Shown here: piece after piece, positions 55,184-64,000 of the stretch | Position numbering within the stretch: the stretch's first letter is position 1 | Layout of the letters: every line of letters starts with the position of its first letter | From: Desulfotomaculaceae bacterium | GTDB taxonomy: Bacteria; Bacillota; Desulfotomaculia; Desulfotomaculales; Pelotomaculaceae | Reading direction: 5' to 3' | DNA length: 64,000 bases | Assembly: GCA_028696455.1 (NCBI GenBank) | Contig: JAQVGZ010000004.1 | Coordinates: 26,430 to 90,429 of the forward strand | The notes under the pieces: generated by a model | What the model saw: only the letters and a program-made list of their open reading frames with translations | Told to the model about the DNA's origin: nothing | The model's database searches: none | Position numbers and translations under genes: made by a program

Positions 55184-56338
55184 CTAAACCCTGATATAGT
55201 CTGTATAAACAGGTTGCAAGCCTCTACTTATAATCATTTGATGCACTTCGTGAACACTGCGTGAATCAGAAATATCAAATTGCTCATCGCCCTTTTCGTC
55301 TGTCATATGTCCGCCAACACCAACACAAACTCCGGCTGAGATTTTTGTGGCAGCAAGGCCAATCACATTATCACGGAAAACGGCTCTTTCTCGTGTCGAA
55401 ATGGTAATGCCCGCATAGGGCATGAACAAACGATAAGCCAAAATTACTTGTAATAGTTGCCTTTCGCGAACATCATGGGGACGATTATCTGCGTTATTAA
55501 TGTATGGTCTTAGGCGGGGCGTTGAAAAAGAAATCTCAGCATGTGGATACTTTTGTTGAATTAAAAACGCATGCAGGCCCGTAGCATAGGCATCTTTACG
55601 ATAGTCGTCCAGGCCGAGCAGGCATCCAAAAGCAACGCCACGCATTCCCCCCAGTAGAGCACGTTCCTGGGCATGGAAGCGGTAGGGATAAATCCTCTTT
55701 GGGCCTCTCAAATGAACCTGTTCATATTTATTAATGTTATAAGTTTCTTGATAAATAGAAACAAAGTCTGCGCCACATTGGCGCAAATAAGCATACTCTT
55801 CCGAGTTTAGTGGATATATCTCAATGCCGATAGTAGAAAAGTATTCTGTTGCTAAATTAACTGCTTCTCCAATATAGTCTACTCCGGACTTCAGGCGGGA
55901 TTCCCCGGTTAAAATTAAAACTTCTTTCAGGCCGGTAGCAGCAATCGCTTTCATCTCTACCTCGACTTCTTCAAGAGTAAGCTTTCCCCGACGAATTTTG
56001 TTTTTACAGTTAAAACCGCAATAGATACAATGATTTTCGCAATAATTGGCGATATATAGAGGAGTAAACATATACACGGAATTACCGAAATGTTTTCTCG
56101 TCTCTATCTTCGCTTTTTGGGCCATTTCCTCTAAATAGGGCATCGCTGCCGGGGACAATATCGCTGCATAATCATCAGGGGAAAGTTGCTCTTTGGCAAG
56201 TGCACTTTGTACATCTCTGCCGGTAAATTGTTGATAATCATATTCTGCTGTATAATCTAATACTCTGTCCATAATATCCGAATCAATGGCTTCCATGTCA
56301 CCAATATATTCCATAAAGTTTAGCTTATTCAATGCCAT
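55184..56338 (-). CDS. thiH: 2-Iminoacetate synthase ThiH (radical SAM)
   Basis: This 384-residue radical SAM lyase splits tyrosine to dehydroglycine and p-cresol in the anaerobic thiazole route. The [4Fe-4S] motif is [36 protein letters not shown] and [12 protein letters not shown] are family signatures. ATG 56338 follows TTGGAGG by about 6 nt and overlaps the end of thiG by 14 bp. It fits an anaerobe; aerobes use ThiO instead. Confidence 0.95.
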   Translation of the reverse strand: MALNKLNFMEYIGDMEAIDSDIMDRVLDYTAEYDYQQFTGRDVQSALAKEQLSPDDYAAILSPAAMPYLEEMAQKAKIETRKHFGNSVYMFTPLYIANYCENHCIYCGFNCKNKIRRGKLTLEEVEVEMKAIAATGLKEVLILTGESRLKSGVDYIGEAVNLATEYFSTIGIEIYPLNSEEYAYLRQCGADFVSIYQETYNINKYEQVHLRGPKRIYPYRFHAQERALLGGMRGVAFGCLLGLDDYRKDAYATGLHAFLIQQKYPHAEISFSTPRLRPYINNADNRPHDVRERQLLQVILAYRLFMPYAGITISTRERAVFRDNVIGLAATKISAGVCVGVGGHMTDEKGDEQFDISDSRSVHEVHQMIISRGLQPVYTDYIRV

Positions 56339-57107
56339 GATCATCCTCCAAAAATCCTGTCAAGGGACTGGATGCCTCAGCCCGATTATTTATTACCCGG
56401 CCAAGGCCAGCCAGATAGGCTGCCCGTCCTGCCTCAATTGCTTGTTTAAATGCTTTTGACATTAAGGCCACATCGCCTGCTGTTGCTATTGCAGTATTGC
56501 ACATGATGGCAGCAACACCCATCTCCATGGCCTCGCAAGCTTGTGAGGGGCGGCCGATGCCGGCATCGACAATAATGGGTAAACTGATTTCATCCACCAG
56601 GATTTGAATAAAATCTTTTGTACACAACCCTTTATTGCTCCCAATCGGCGCCGCCAGGGGCATCACTGCGGCTGCACCGGCATTGACCAAAGATCTGGCC
56701 ACATTTAAGTCCGGATACATATAGGGCATAACGATAAATCCTTCTTTAGCCAGGATCTCTGTTGCCTTAATTGTTTCATAATTATCCGGCAGCAAATACT
56801 TGGAGTCACGGATTACTTCCACTTTTACAAAATCCCCGCATCCGATTTCCCGGGCTAGCCGGGCAATTCTGACTGCTTCCCCAGCGTTTCTTGCTCCGGA
56901 AGTATTTGGCAATAGAGTAAGACCTTTTGGAACATGATCAAGGATATTTTCTTGTCCTCCCAGGTTGGCCCGGCGCAGGGCCAGAGTCACCATCTCAGCC
57001 CCGCCATTTTCAACAACAGCCTTGATTATTTTCAACGAAAATTTACCTGAACCCAAGATTAATCTTGATTGAAATGCATGTCCCCCAATGATTAATTGAT
57101 CAATCAT
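56325..57107 (-). CDS. thiG: Thiazole synthase ThiG
   Basis: This 260-residue TIM-barrel enzyme builds the thiazole phosphate from deoxyxylulose phosphate, dehydroglycine and ThiS thiocarboxylate. [27 protein letters not shown], the Schiff-base lysine region [16 protein letters not shown] and [18 protein letters not shown] are present. ATG 57107 has AAAGGAG upstream; longer frames run into thiF. It overlaps thiH. Confidence 0.95.
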   Translation of the reverse strand: MIDQLIIGGHAFQSRLILGSGKFSLKIIKAVVENGGAEMVTLALRRANLGGQENILDHVPKGLTLLPNTSGARNAGEAVRIARLAREIGCGDFVKVEVIRDSKYLLPDNYETIKATEILAKEGFIVMPYMYPDLNVARSLVNAGAAAVMPLAAPIGSNKGLCTKDFIQILVDEISLPIIVDAGIGRPSQACEAMEMGVAAIMCNTAIATAGDVALMSKAFKQAIEAGRAAYLAGLGRVINNRAEASSPLTGFLEDDHGIE

Positions 57108-57121
57108 CTTGCCAACTCCTT

Positions 57122-57925
57122 TCATACATCTTCTATGCCAAGCAATAACCGCAGCACCATATTTGCCTGATGGCCGGCACAAATTTGTACTCTTGGCGCC
57201 AATAACCCTCTTCCAGGTCTTGCTTCGTTTTCAAAATCCCCACACAAATAAAGATTCTTCATTGGTTTAACTGTTTTGATTAGATTGGCGCTGTCATACC
57301 CTGCCATACCGGAAGCTGCTACTATTTTTATACCGGGTAGCTGCTCCAGGGCTACATTTACCAGTAAGGATTTTGCCTCCGGTTGGTCAAAGGCCTCACA
57401 AATGATGTCATATCCAACAAAGAGTTCCTCAACATTGTCTGCTGTTACTTTCGTCTGCTTAGTTTCAACCTTGATGAAAGGATTGATTTCCCCAAGCTGT
57501 TTTTTTAAGGCAACTGTTTTCGGCAGCCCTAAATGGCTAATGTAATAACTTTGCCGGTTTAAATTGCTTGGCTCAACAACATCAAAATCTATCAATAGCA
57601 GCTGACCAACTCCGCTCCTGGCCAGCATTACGGCAATATTAGAACCAAGGCCACCCAACCCGGCTATGGCTACCTTGCCTTTCTTTATTTTTTCATATAC
57701 ATTCGAAGTGTGTCTGGCCATCATCATGCCCTCCAGCTCTTCCCTTTTAGGAATAGCTCCTTTGCGGATGATGGTTAAGGCATCACCTTCCGTTATTTTA
57801 CAGTCCTTATCAATCTGAAAGCCATTTAAAATGACGATATCAGTTTGACTTCCTATTTGCTCCCTTACTTGAAAAGCGGTCTGACAATCTAACTCCAATC
57901 TATGCCCATTTACTGTTACTTTCAC
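57122..57925 (-). CDS. thiF: ThiS adenylyltransferase ThiF with ubiquitin-like domain
   Basis: A 267-residue E1-like enzyme that adenylates the ThiS C-terminus. The N-terminal 60 residues are a ThiS-like ubiquitin fold lacking the terminal Gly-Gly ([16 protein letters not shown] through [10 protein letters not shown]). The E1 domain follows with [34 protein letters not shown] and [10 protein letters not shown]. Two Cys (LCGD, ICAGHQ) may hold zinc. This matches the ThiF family 2 type of clostridia. The start is GTG 57925; its Shine-Dalgarno is formed by the last glycine codons of thiS. Confidence 0.92.
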   Translation of the reverse strand: MKVTVNGHRLELDCQTAFQVREQIGSQTDIVILNGFQIDKDCKITEGDALTIIRKGAIPKREELEGMMMARHTSNVYEKIKKGKVAIAGLGGLGSNIAVMLARSGVGQLLLIDFDVVEPSNLNRQSYYISHLGLPKTVALKKQLGEINPFIKVETKQTKVTADNVEELFVGYDIICEAFDQPEAKSLLVNVALEQLPGIKIVAASGMAGYDSANLIKTVKPMKNLYLCGDFENEARPGRGLLAPRVQICAGHQANMVLRLLLGIEDV

Positions 57926-57928
57926 ACC

Positions 57929-58123
57929 TCAACCCCCTCCTACAAAGTTTACAATTTCCAAAGTATCCTCATCCTTGAGTACCACCCTGTCGTAGGATGA
58001 TCTAGGAACAATTTCCCCATTACGTTCTACTGCAATTTTCTTAATATCGTACTTTTGGTCTGCTAAAAAGTCTAACAAACTTTGTTTTTCCCTTAAGACA
58101 ATAATAGAACCATTTACTTTCAT
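57929..58123 (-). CDS. thiS: Sulfur carrier protein ThiS
   Basis: A 64-residue ubiquitin-like sulfur carrier. It begins MKVNGSIIVLREKQSLLDFL and ends in NFVGGG, so the Gly-Gly tail needed for thiocarboxylation is present with one extra Gly. ATG 58123 follows TTTGGAGGAAG. It is first in a thiS-thiF-thiG-thiH-tenI operon, the thiazole branch of thiamine synthesis. No thiC or thiD is near. Confidence 0.93.
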   Translation of the reverse strand: MKVNGSIIVLREKQSLLDFLADQKYDIKKIAVERNGEIVPRSSYDRVVLKDEDTLEIVNFVGGG

Positions 58124-58141
58124 AATCTTCTTCCTCCAAAC

Positions 58142-58198
58142 AAAAAAGCACAAAACGAGATATTTACACCCTTTTGGTGGTGTACCCCATTTTGTGCT
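58142..58198 (-). promoter_or_regulatory. Leader attenuator of the thi operon
   Basis: AGCACAAAA (minus strand, 58198-58190) pairs with TTTTGTGCT (58155-58147) and is followed by TTTTTT, a 9-bp intrinsic terminator about 20 nt before the thiS start. An inner stem TACACC/GGTGTA is possible. The first arm contains the Shine-Dalgarno and start of an 8-codon ORF. I find no TPP (THI-box) motifs such as CTGAGA or ACCTGATC. No minus-strand gene precedes it, so the terminator must act on the leader. Confidence 0.65.
58164..58190 (-). CDS. Possible leader peptide, 8 residues
   Basis: On the minus strand GGAG is followed after 6 nt by ATG and seven further codons (MGYTTKRV), then TAA. The ORF lies entirely within the thi leader terminator, so ribosomes on it would disrupt the hairpin. 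Spacing is ideal, but so short an ORF could occur by chance. Confidence 0.35.
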   Translation of the reverse strand: MGYTTKRV

Positions 58199-58470
58199 CC
58201 TTATTTAACTATTAATATTTTATAAAATTTTCTTATGATCGTCCAGTACTAATATCTTTTTATTTAAAGTATTTTTATTTCAACTTAAAAAAGTCATATT
58301 TATCCAGACTGATCAAAACTATTATATTGTTTATCAATGAATAACTAGTTATAATATTTAATGTTTGAGCTAATATCAAGTCATATTTATCTAACAAAAC
58401 CCACAAAATTCACCAGTAATAGACACCCAGCTCTCTAGGACCTAAACTAAGATTAATCTCGGAGGTAAAT
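58199..58470. other. AT-rich divergent promoter region
   Basis: Between the thi leader and the hydrogenase gene. It must hold two divergent promoters, but no consensus pair is convincing on either strand and no ORF is present. Confidence 0.4.
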
Positions 58471-61400
58471 ATGAAAAAAATCACAAACCACAAGCGGATT
58501 CGAGTCACCGTTAACAAGCGCGACATAGAGGTGTACGACGATCTTACCATTCTGCAGGCTTTGCTGCAGGAGGATATTCAAATTCCTCATCTCTGCTATG
58601 ATATTCGGCTAGAGCGGTCCAATGGCAACTGCGGGCTCTGTGTAGTTGAATTGAGTGATCAAAATGGTGTCAGGGATGTCAAGGCCTGTCAGACCCCGAT
58701 CAAAGAGGGCATGGTAATTGAAACTAATAGTGCCGGCCTTGTAAGTTATCGGAAAATTCGCCTGGAGCAAATCCTTTCAGATCATAACGCTGATTGTGTT
58801 GCACCATGTGTAATGGCTTGTCCGGCCAACATTGATATACACTCTTATCTACACCATGCAGCTAATGGTAATTTCGAGGCAGCGTTGCGCGTAATTAAAG
58901 ACAGCAATCCGTTTCCGGCGGTATGTGGCCGTGTCTGCCCACATCCCTGTGAGATCCAGTGCCGCCGCAATCTGGTTGATTCACCGGTGGCCATTAACAA
59001 TGTAAAGAGATTTATTGCTGACTGGGACCTAACCCAAAAGCAGCCCTGGAACCCGCGCAAAAACTTGCCTACCGGAAAGAAAATTGCAATTGTCGGTGCA
59101 GGCCCCTCAGGCCTTTCTGCTGCCTATTACAGCGCAATAAAAGGTCATGATGTGACGGTGTTTGAGCGCCAGCTGCATGCCGGGGGGATGATGCGCTATG
59201 GTATTCCTGAGTACCGGCTGCCCAAAGCGACGCTGGATCAGGAGATTGAAGTGATAAAAAGCCTGGGCGTGAAGATCATGACGGAAAAAGCCCTTGGCAC
59301 GCACATCCTTTTGGAGGACTTGCACAAGGATTTTGACGCCGTTTACCTGGCCATTGGATCCTGGCGGGCAACGCCATTGCAAATTGAAGGGGAAAACTTG
59401 AAAGGGGTCTGGTTGGGGATCCAGTACCTGGAACAGACAGCTAAGGGTGAGGATATTCTACTGGGAGATACCGTGGTGGTAATCGGTGGTGGAAATACGG
59501 CGATTGACTGTGCCCGCACTGCTCTTCGCAAAGGAGCTAGATCCGTCAAGCTGATCTATCGCCGCACTAAGGAAGAGATGCCAGCAGCGCCCTATGAAGT
59601 TGAGGAAGCTTTGCTGGAAGGGATCGAAATGATTTTTTTGCTGGCACCTGACAGGATTGTTCTTGAGGGAGGTAAAAAGAAATTACACTGTATCAAGATG
59701 ACCCTTGGTGAGCCGGACCGTTCTGGCCGCCGCCGTCCGGTCCCGGTCGAGGGCAGGGAGATCGTGATCGAGGCAGATACGGTGATTGGTGCCATCGGGC
59801 AAAGTACGAATACCCAATTCTTGTACCATGATCTCCCGGTGAAGTTGAATAAGTGGGGCGATATTGAAATTAACGGTAAGACCTCACAAACTTCTGAGTT
59901 CAATATCTTTGCTGGCGGTGACTGTGTTACCGGGCCTGCTACCGTCATCCAGGCTGTTGCAGCAGGACGCCGGGCGGCTGAGTCGATGCACAGTCTGTTG
60001 ACCAAGGGTTATGTTAAGGAAGCGCAGTGTGACTATAGCTGCAGCCGTGGCTCATTGGAAGACCTGCCAAAAGGTGAATTTGAGGCTCTGCCCAGACTGG
60101 AGCGGGCTAAAATGCCTTTTCTTGCTCTTGCGGACCGCATAGACAATTTCTATGAAGTTGAATTAGGGTACACGGAAGAGGCAGCAAGAAATGAGGCGCG
60201 CCGCTGCCTGCAGTGCGGATGCGATAAGCGGTACGATTGCGATTTAAGAAAAGAAGCAACTTTGCATGGCATTAAATATGTTAAGCCGGCTCATGAGCGT
60301 CCTTATATTCCAATTGTTGAAGATCATCCGATCATCAGGCGTGATCATACCCGGTGTATCTCTTGCGGTCGCTGTATAGCCGCCTGTGCTGAAGTTGAGG
60401 GGCCTGATATACTCACTTTTTATATGAAACACGGCCGTCAGTTAGTTGGTACCAAGAGCGGCCTGCGTTTAGAAGATACCGACTGTGTCAGCTGCGGGCA
60501 GTGTGTGAATGCCTGTCCCTGCGGGGCGCTAAATTATCGCAGTGAAGAGGGGAAAGTTTTCCGGGCGATCAATGATCCCCATAAAACTGTGGTTGCCTTT
60601 GTAGCGCCTGCAGTACGCAGTGTTATTTCCACGCATTACGGTGTACCCTTTGATGAAGCCTCTTCTTTTATGGCCGGCCTTTTGAAAAAGATGGGCTTTG
60701 ACAAGGTCTTTGACTTTACCTTTGCGGCAGACCTGACCATTGTCGAGGAAACGACAGAGTTCTTAAACCGCATTGAGAAAAAAGGGGTCATGCCTCAGTT
60801 TACATCTTGCTGTCCCGGCTGGGTAAATTTTGTGGAAAGGCGCTACCCGGAAATAATTCCGCATCTTTCCAGCTGCAAATCCCCACAAATGATGATGGGG
60901 GCAACCGTAAAAAATCATTACACCAGGCTGAGCGGCATTGATAAAGAAGACCTTTATGTTGTTTCTATCGTTCCCTGTATTGCCAAGATAGCAGAAGCCG
61001 ACCGCCCTGAGTTCGCTCCTGGCGGTATCCGCGATGTTGATGCAGTTTTAACTTCGAGTCAAATGCTGGAAATGGTAAATTTGAAGCGCATTGACCCCGC
61101 GGAGATTATTCCACAGGAGTTTGATGAACCTTACAAGCAGGTTTCCGGCGCCGGTATTCTCTTCGGCGCTTCAGGCGGGGTAGCGGAGGCGGCTTTGCGG
61201 ATGGCGGTCGAAAAACTGACCGGCAAAGTGCTGACTGAGCAACTGGACTTTGAAGAAATTAGAGGATTTGAGGGGGTCAAGGAATCTACTGTACAAGCTA
61301 ACGGCACTAAAGTTCGTGTCGCTGTAGTTAGCGGGCTGCATAATGTGGAGCCTATCATTGAAAAGATTATCCAGGGTGTGGACGTGGGGTATGACCTGAT

Positions 61401-61920
61401 CGAAGTAATGGCTTGCCCCGGTGGATGCATTTGTGGCGCAGGCCATCCTGTTCCAGAGAAGATTGATGAATTAGATAGGCGCCAGCAGATCCTGGTGAAT
61501 ATTGACCAGACTTCACAATACCGTAAATGCCAAGAAAACCCGGATGTCTTAAGGTTGTACAAGGAATTTTACGGGGAAGCGAACTCTCCACTGGCGCATG
61601 AATTGCTGCATACTCATTATCGCCCGGCCAAGCGTGACCCGGTTCACAGTACTGGCCGGAAGAGGGCCGACTCAGTATTTAAAACCAAGGAGCTGACCAT
61701 TTGCATCTGTGAGTCCTGCTCAGGCAAAGGAGCGATAGAGCTTTTCAATGGCATCAAAGATAAAATCAAACAGCAGAAGATGGACTCTTTCATAGAAGTT
61801 AAAACGATTCGTTTAAAAGAAAACCATACCTCTGAAGGAGTATATATGACTCTTGACGGCAAGCAGATTCAAGAGTTCAATTTTGACAGCCTTTACAGAC
61901 GTATTCTTCAAACAAGATAA
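58471..61920 (+). CDS. [FeFe] hydrogenase fused to GltD-like flavoprotein
   Basis: A 1149-residue multidomain enzyme. Order: plant-type [2Fe-2S] ferredoxin (Cys42, 54, 57, 73); a GltD/NfnB-like part with N-terminal FeS cysteines (about 109-164), FAD motif GAGPSGLSAA (209-218) and NAD(P) motif VIGGGNTAIDCART (337-350); two [4Fe-4S] sites (Cys629-639, 672-682); the H-cluster domain with TSCCPGW (Cys780/781), PCIAKIAE (Cys836, Lys839, Glu842) and MACPGGC (Cys982, 986); a small-subunit-like tail (about 1005-1050); and a C-terminal thioredoxin-like remnant (CICESC, 1078-1083). It probably couples NAD(P)H and ferredoxin redox to H2 in the cytoplasm. All H-cluster ligands are kept. GGAGGT precedes the ATG. 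Confidence 0.93.
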   Translation: MKKITNHKRIRVTVNKRDIEVYDDLTILQALLQEDIQIPHLCYDIRLERSNGNCGLCVVELSDQNGVRDVKACQTPIKEGMVIETNSAGLVSYRKIRLEQILSDHNADCVAPCVMACPANIDIHSYLHHAANGNFEAALRVIKDSNPFPAVCGRVCPHPCEIQCRRNLVDSPVAINNVKRFIADWDLTQKQPWNPRKNLPTGKKIAIVGAGPSGLSAAYYSAIKGHDVTVFERQLHAGGMMRYGIPEYRLPKATLDQEIEVIKSLGVKIMTEKALGTHILLEDLHKDFDAVYLAIGSWRATPLQIEGENLKGVWLGIQYLEQTAKGEDILLGDTVVVIGGGNTAIDCARTALRKGARSVKLIYRRTKEEMPAAPYEVEEALLEGIEMIFLLAPDRIVLEGGKKKLHCIKMTLGEPDRSGRRRPVPVEGREIVIEADTVIGAIGQSTNTQFLYHDLPVKLNKWGDIEINGKTSQTSEFNIFAGGDCVTGPATVIQAVAAGRRAAESMHSLLTKGYVKEAQCDYSCSRGSLEDLPKGEFEALPRLERAKMPFLALADRIDNFYEVELGYTEEAARNEARRCLQCGCDKRYDCDLRKEATLHGIKYVKPAHERPYIPIVEDHPIIRRDHTRCISCGRCIAACAEVEGPDILTFYMKHGRQLVGTKSGLRLEDTDCVSCGQCVNACPCGALNYRSEEGKVFRAINDPHKTVVAFVAPAVRSVISTHYGVPFDEASSFMAGLLKKMGFDKVFDFTFAADLTIVEETTEFLNRIEKKGVMPQFTSCCPGWVNFVERRYPEIIPHLSSCKSPQMMMGATVKNHYTRLSGIDKEDLYVVSIVPCIAKIAEADRPEFAPGGIRDVDAVLTSSQMLEMVNLKRIDPAEIIPQEFDEPYKQVSGAGILFGASGGVAEAALRMAVEKLTGKVLTEQLDFEEIRGFEGVKESTVQANGTKVRVAVVSGLHNVEPIIEKIIQGVDVGYDLIEVMACPGGCICGAGHPVPEKIDELDRRQQILVNIDQTSQYRKCQENPDVLRLYKEFYGEANSPLAHELLHTHYRPAKRDPVHSTGRKRADSVFKTKELTICICESCSGKGAIELFNGIKDKIKQQKMDSFIEVKTIRLKENHTSEGVYMTLDGKQIQEFNFDSLYRRILQTR

Positions 61921-61984
61921 GCTTAATTATATGTTATCCCAGGCGCACAGTTCTTTTTTAAGATAGTATAATGTGCTAACAAAG

Positions 61985-62021
61985 TTATAACCACCGGTGC
62001 TAATTGTACCGGTGGTTATAA
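61985..62021. terminator. Palindrome between convergent genes
   Basis: TTATAACCACCGGT and ACCGGTGGTTATAA form a 14-bp stem around a short loop. It lies between the hydrogenase gene and the convergent YjcZ-like gene. T-runs are short, but position and symmetry suit a bidirectional terminator. Confidence 0.65.
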
Positions 62022-62053
62022 TTGCTACCGAGAGGATTGCTTATTCTTTATGT

Positions 62054-62164
62054 TTAAATAAAGAAACTGCAACCACAAACAAGCAGGATTAGAATTAGAA
62101 AGATAATAAACGCTGAGCTACCAACACCAGTTCCACAACCAATGCCACCTGTACCGAATCCCAT
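62054..62164 (-). CDS. YjcZ-like small sporulation membrane peptide
   Basis: A 36-residue peptide with a Gly-rich start (MGFGTGGIGCGTGVG) and a hydrophobic helix (SAFIIFLILILLVCGCSFFI), the plan of the YjcZ family of spore-associated peptides (FALIVVLFILLIIVG-type helix). AGGAGAAA lies 6 nt before the ATG. The family link is by pattern only, as the peptide is so short. Confidence 0.55.
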   Translation of the reverse strand: MGFGTGGIGCGTGVGSSAFIIFLILILLVCGCSFFI

Positions 62165-62317
62165 AATTATTTCTCCTTTTTTGTTTTTTATAGCATATGA
62201 AATAATTGATCCTTATGTGAATCTATGGGATGCAAAAATGGATATTATCAATCATAACATTATACTTGGCAGAGTCCTAACCTCAGGAGATGCATAACCC
62301 TGTAGCTTATTTGCGCC

Positions 62318-63058
62318 TCACTCAAAGGACTCAAGCGGTACATAGTACTTCATATACCTGTTTCCCCGGTTATCAGTGAAAGTACCATTCTTGTCTCTAA
62401 CCATCACCGTTGCTCTTTTATTGATATTGAACAGTATTCCTTTAATACTCTTACCTTCATATGTAAATGTTACCGGATCACCTATTTTAAGGCCATATTT
62501 TACCCGGGCTATCTGCCTTTGGGTAGGCAGCTCGTGATAGCTCGTTGTATGACCAAATATATGATTAGCAATGGCTTTAAATCTCTTTCCCCGGCAGCTG
62601 GAGTTTTTAAAATGAATGAATTCAATAAGATGACACAGCTCGTGCTCAAAAACCAGTAAAAATGCTTCCAGGGCGCTGGTGGTGGTTATGCCGCACACGG
62701 TTTTATTACTTTCTATTTCATCGTATTTAAAGAAAAAGTCTGTTCCCATCCGGATCTCGATGGTCATATCACCGGGCCCAATCTTGTCTGGGCGCCTGGG
62801 AAAGATGGTTTTCCCGGCGCTTTTGGTCATCCGCCGGGAAAGGGAGAATTTTAGCTGGCCTTGATAGACCTCGTTAATGCGGTGATCAAAAAAAATTTCA
62901 TTATACAAATCGAACAGCAGCTGCAAATCAGCAGCCGAGATCCTGGTGAGCCTGGCGCTGCTTATGTTAGGAGAGGTTGCAGTCAACCGGTTAATCACAC
63001 ATGTTCTTTTGGCAAATATCTCCCCGGGACTGCGAGTTGTTGCAATTAAATCCAGCAT
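62318..63058 (-). CDS. SprT-like metalloprotease-domain protein
   Basis: A 246-residue protein with a SprT-type domain (about residues 40-175): LQLLFDLYNEIFFDHRINE, then FEHELCHLIEF with the zinc-binding HExxH (His139-His143) and a possible third ligand His170. A C-terminal basic KOW/SH3-like segment (KIGDPVTFTYEGKSIKGILF) follows. SprT relatives (SPRTN, YdcK) are metalloproteases, some acting on DNA-protein adducts; no substrate is known here. ATG 63058 is chosen for GCAGGAGG about 6 nt upstream; the longer frame runs into hemL in another frame. Confidence 0.82.
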   Translation of the reverse strand: MLDLIATTRSPGEIFAKRTCVINRLTATSPNISSARLTRISAADLQLLFDLYNEIFFDHRINEVYQGQLKFSLSRRMTKSAGKTIFPRRPDKIGPGDMTIEIRMGTDFFFKYDEIESNKTVCGITTTSALEAFLLVFEHELCHLIEFIHFKNSSCRGKRFKAIANHIFGHTTSYHELPTQRQIARVKYGLKIGDPVTFTYEGKSIKGILFNINKRATVMVRDKNGTFTDNRGNRYMKYYVPLESFE

Positions 63059-63077
63059 TGTAACCTCCTGCTTTCCT

Positions 63078-64000
63078 TTACACCTGCTTGATAAGCCGGA
63101 AGGCGCGTCGCGCCGCCTCTGCAGTGCACTCGATCTCCTGCTCACCATGCGCCAGTGAAATAAAGGCAGCCTCAAATTGGGAGGGGGCCAGATAAATCCC
63201 CTGTTCCAGCATGGCATTAAAATACGCCGCATAGCGTGCCGGGTTGGCCAGGCAGGCGCTAGGGTAATCAACCACCTGTTGCGGAGTGAAGAAGACGCAT
63301 AGCATGGAGCCGACGCGATTGATCTGTATCGCTAACCCGGCCTCCCCTGCTGCTTCCAATAGCCGCCCGGCCAGTTTTGCGGACATTTCTTCCAAACGAC
63401 CATAAACGCCCCGTTGCTGGAGCAGCTTCAGTGTCGCAATACCAGCCGTCACCGCCAGAGGGTTTCCTGAAAGTGTGCCGGCCTGATAGACAGGTCCGGC
63501 CGGTGCAACCTGTTCCATAATTTCGCGCCTGCCACCGTAAGCACCTACCGGCAGGCCGCCGCCGATTATCTTACCGAGGCAGGTCAGATCTGGAGTGACC
63601 CCATATAGTTCCTGGGCTCCACCGTAAGCCACCCGGAAACCGGTCATCACCTCGTCAAAAATTAAAATGCTTTCATATTCTTCAGTTACTTGGCGCAACC
63701 CTGCCAAAAAACCCTTAGCAGGCGGGACCACGCCCATATTCCCCGCCACCGGCTCCACAATAACCGCTGCAATATTCTCACCCTCCTGCCGGAAAATCTC
63801 CTGCAAGGAGTCCAGGTCGTTATAACTGGCGTTAATAGTGTCGGCTGCCGTACTGGCAGTTACCCCTGGGCTGGTCGGCACGCCCAGAGTCAGCGCCCCG
63901 GAACCTGCCTTAATCAGCAAAAAATCGGCATGCCCGTGGTAGCATCCGGCAAATTTAACGATTTTACTGCGATGCGTATAGCCCCTGGCCAGCCGAAGAG
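63078..64000 (-). CDS. hemL: Glutamate-1-semialdehyde 2,1-aminomutase, partial
   Basis: The 3' part of a PLP aminomutase that makes 5-aminolevulinate for tetrapyrroles. The frame is open to the window edge, so the N-terminal part is missing. Readable motifs: [14 protein letters not shown] just inside the edge, [19 protein letters not shown], the PLP lysine in [17 protein letters not shown], and [18 protein letters not shown]. It ends FRLIKQV 20 bp before the SprT-like gene. Residues visible are intact. Confidence 0.95.
   Translation of the reverse strand, partial: LRLARGYTHRSKIVKFAGCYHGHADFLLIKAGSGALTLGVPTSPGVTASTAADTINASYNDLDSLQEIFRQEGENIAAVIVEPVAGNMGVVPPAKGFLAGLRQVTEEYESILIFDEVMTGFRVAYGGAQELYGVTPDLTCLGKIIGGGLPVGAYGGRREIMEQVAPAGPVYQAGTLSGNPLAVTAGIATLKLLQQRGVYGRLEEMSAKLAGRLLEAAGEAGLAIQINRVGSMLCVFFTPQQVVDYPSACLANPARYAAYFNAMLEQGIYLAPSQFEAAFISLAHGEQEIECTAEAARRAFRLIKQV

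Noticed and set aside
58199-58470. TPP riboswitch upstream of the thi operon
   Set aside because: None of the conserved THI-box segments could be found on the minus strand of this stretch.
58471-61920. Glutamate synthase small chain
   Set aside because: Only the middle third is GltD-like; the H-cluster motifs and ferredoxin domains show a hydrogenase.

Overview
The window looks like chromosomal DNA from an anaerobic, endospore-forming Firmicute of the Peptococcaceae type (Desulfotomaculum/Pelotomaculum-like). This is inferred from gene content only: the spore protein Tlp, a CwlD-type cortex amidase, a YjcZ-like peptide, the yicC-remA-gmk-rpoZ-coaBC block, a [FeFe] hydrogenase, an exported selenocysteine formate dehydrogenase, PyrR attenuation, and many TTG/GTG starts behind strong purine-rich ribosome binding sites. 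I saw no rRNA, tRNA, intact insertion sequence, prophage or CRISPR array.

Layout. 0.1-2.1 kb: two-component system. 2.6-5.5 kb: a cyclic di-AMP (ydaO-type) riboswitch and terminator, then a radical-SAM aminomutase with glutamate 2,3-aminomutase signature residues and a divergent glutamine synthetase; together these look like an osmolyte (beta-glutamate/beta-glutamine) unit. 6-7.1 kb: DedA/TVP38-type membrane protein and a small zinc ribbon. 7.3-11.8 kb: mtnP-mtnA-ahcY-mtaD, clearing SAM by-products. 12-18.8 kb: hisG, a LysM/beta-propeller-like protein, an AbrB-type regulator, an aminotransferase, an MFS exporter, a thioesterase and small proteins. 19-26.6 kb: fdhE-tatA-tatC-formate dehydrogenase (Sec208 at an in-frame TGA)-FeS subunit-NrfD/HybB subunit, with a second tatA convergent. 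26.7-31 kb: cwlD, alr, nnr, acpS. 31.2-38.2 kb: orphan LytTR regulator, coaBC-rpoZ-gmk-remA-yicC, an aspartate aminotransferase, dapF.

38.3-41 kb carries the strangest gene: a full-length P-type cation ATPase whose phosphorylated Asp, TGES Glu, hinge Asp and membrane ion ligands are all replaced, i.e. a conserved-looking pseudoenzyme. 41.2-49.7 kb: rqcH, then pyrimidine synthesis (pyrF-pyrE divergent from pyrR-pyrB-pyrC-[short orf]-pyrK-pyrD) with two attenuators. 49.8-54.5 kb: small hypothetical genes, an L,D-transpeptidase, a frameshifted exonuclease III gene and tlp. 54.6-58.2 kb: thiazole-synthesis operon thiS-thiF-thiG-thiH-tenI with an unusual leader (a tiny ORF inside a terminator, no visible TPP riboswitch). 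58.5-61.9 kb: a 1149-residue [FeFe] hydrogenase fused to a GltD-like flavoprotein. 62-64 kb: YjcZ-like peptide, SprT-like protein and the 3' part of hemL, which runs off the window.

The strongest candidates for something new are the pseudo-ATPase, the riboswitch-controlled aminomutase/glutamine synthetase pair, the thi leader, and the AcpS homologue lacking its metal-binding Asp.
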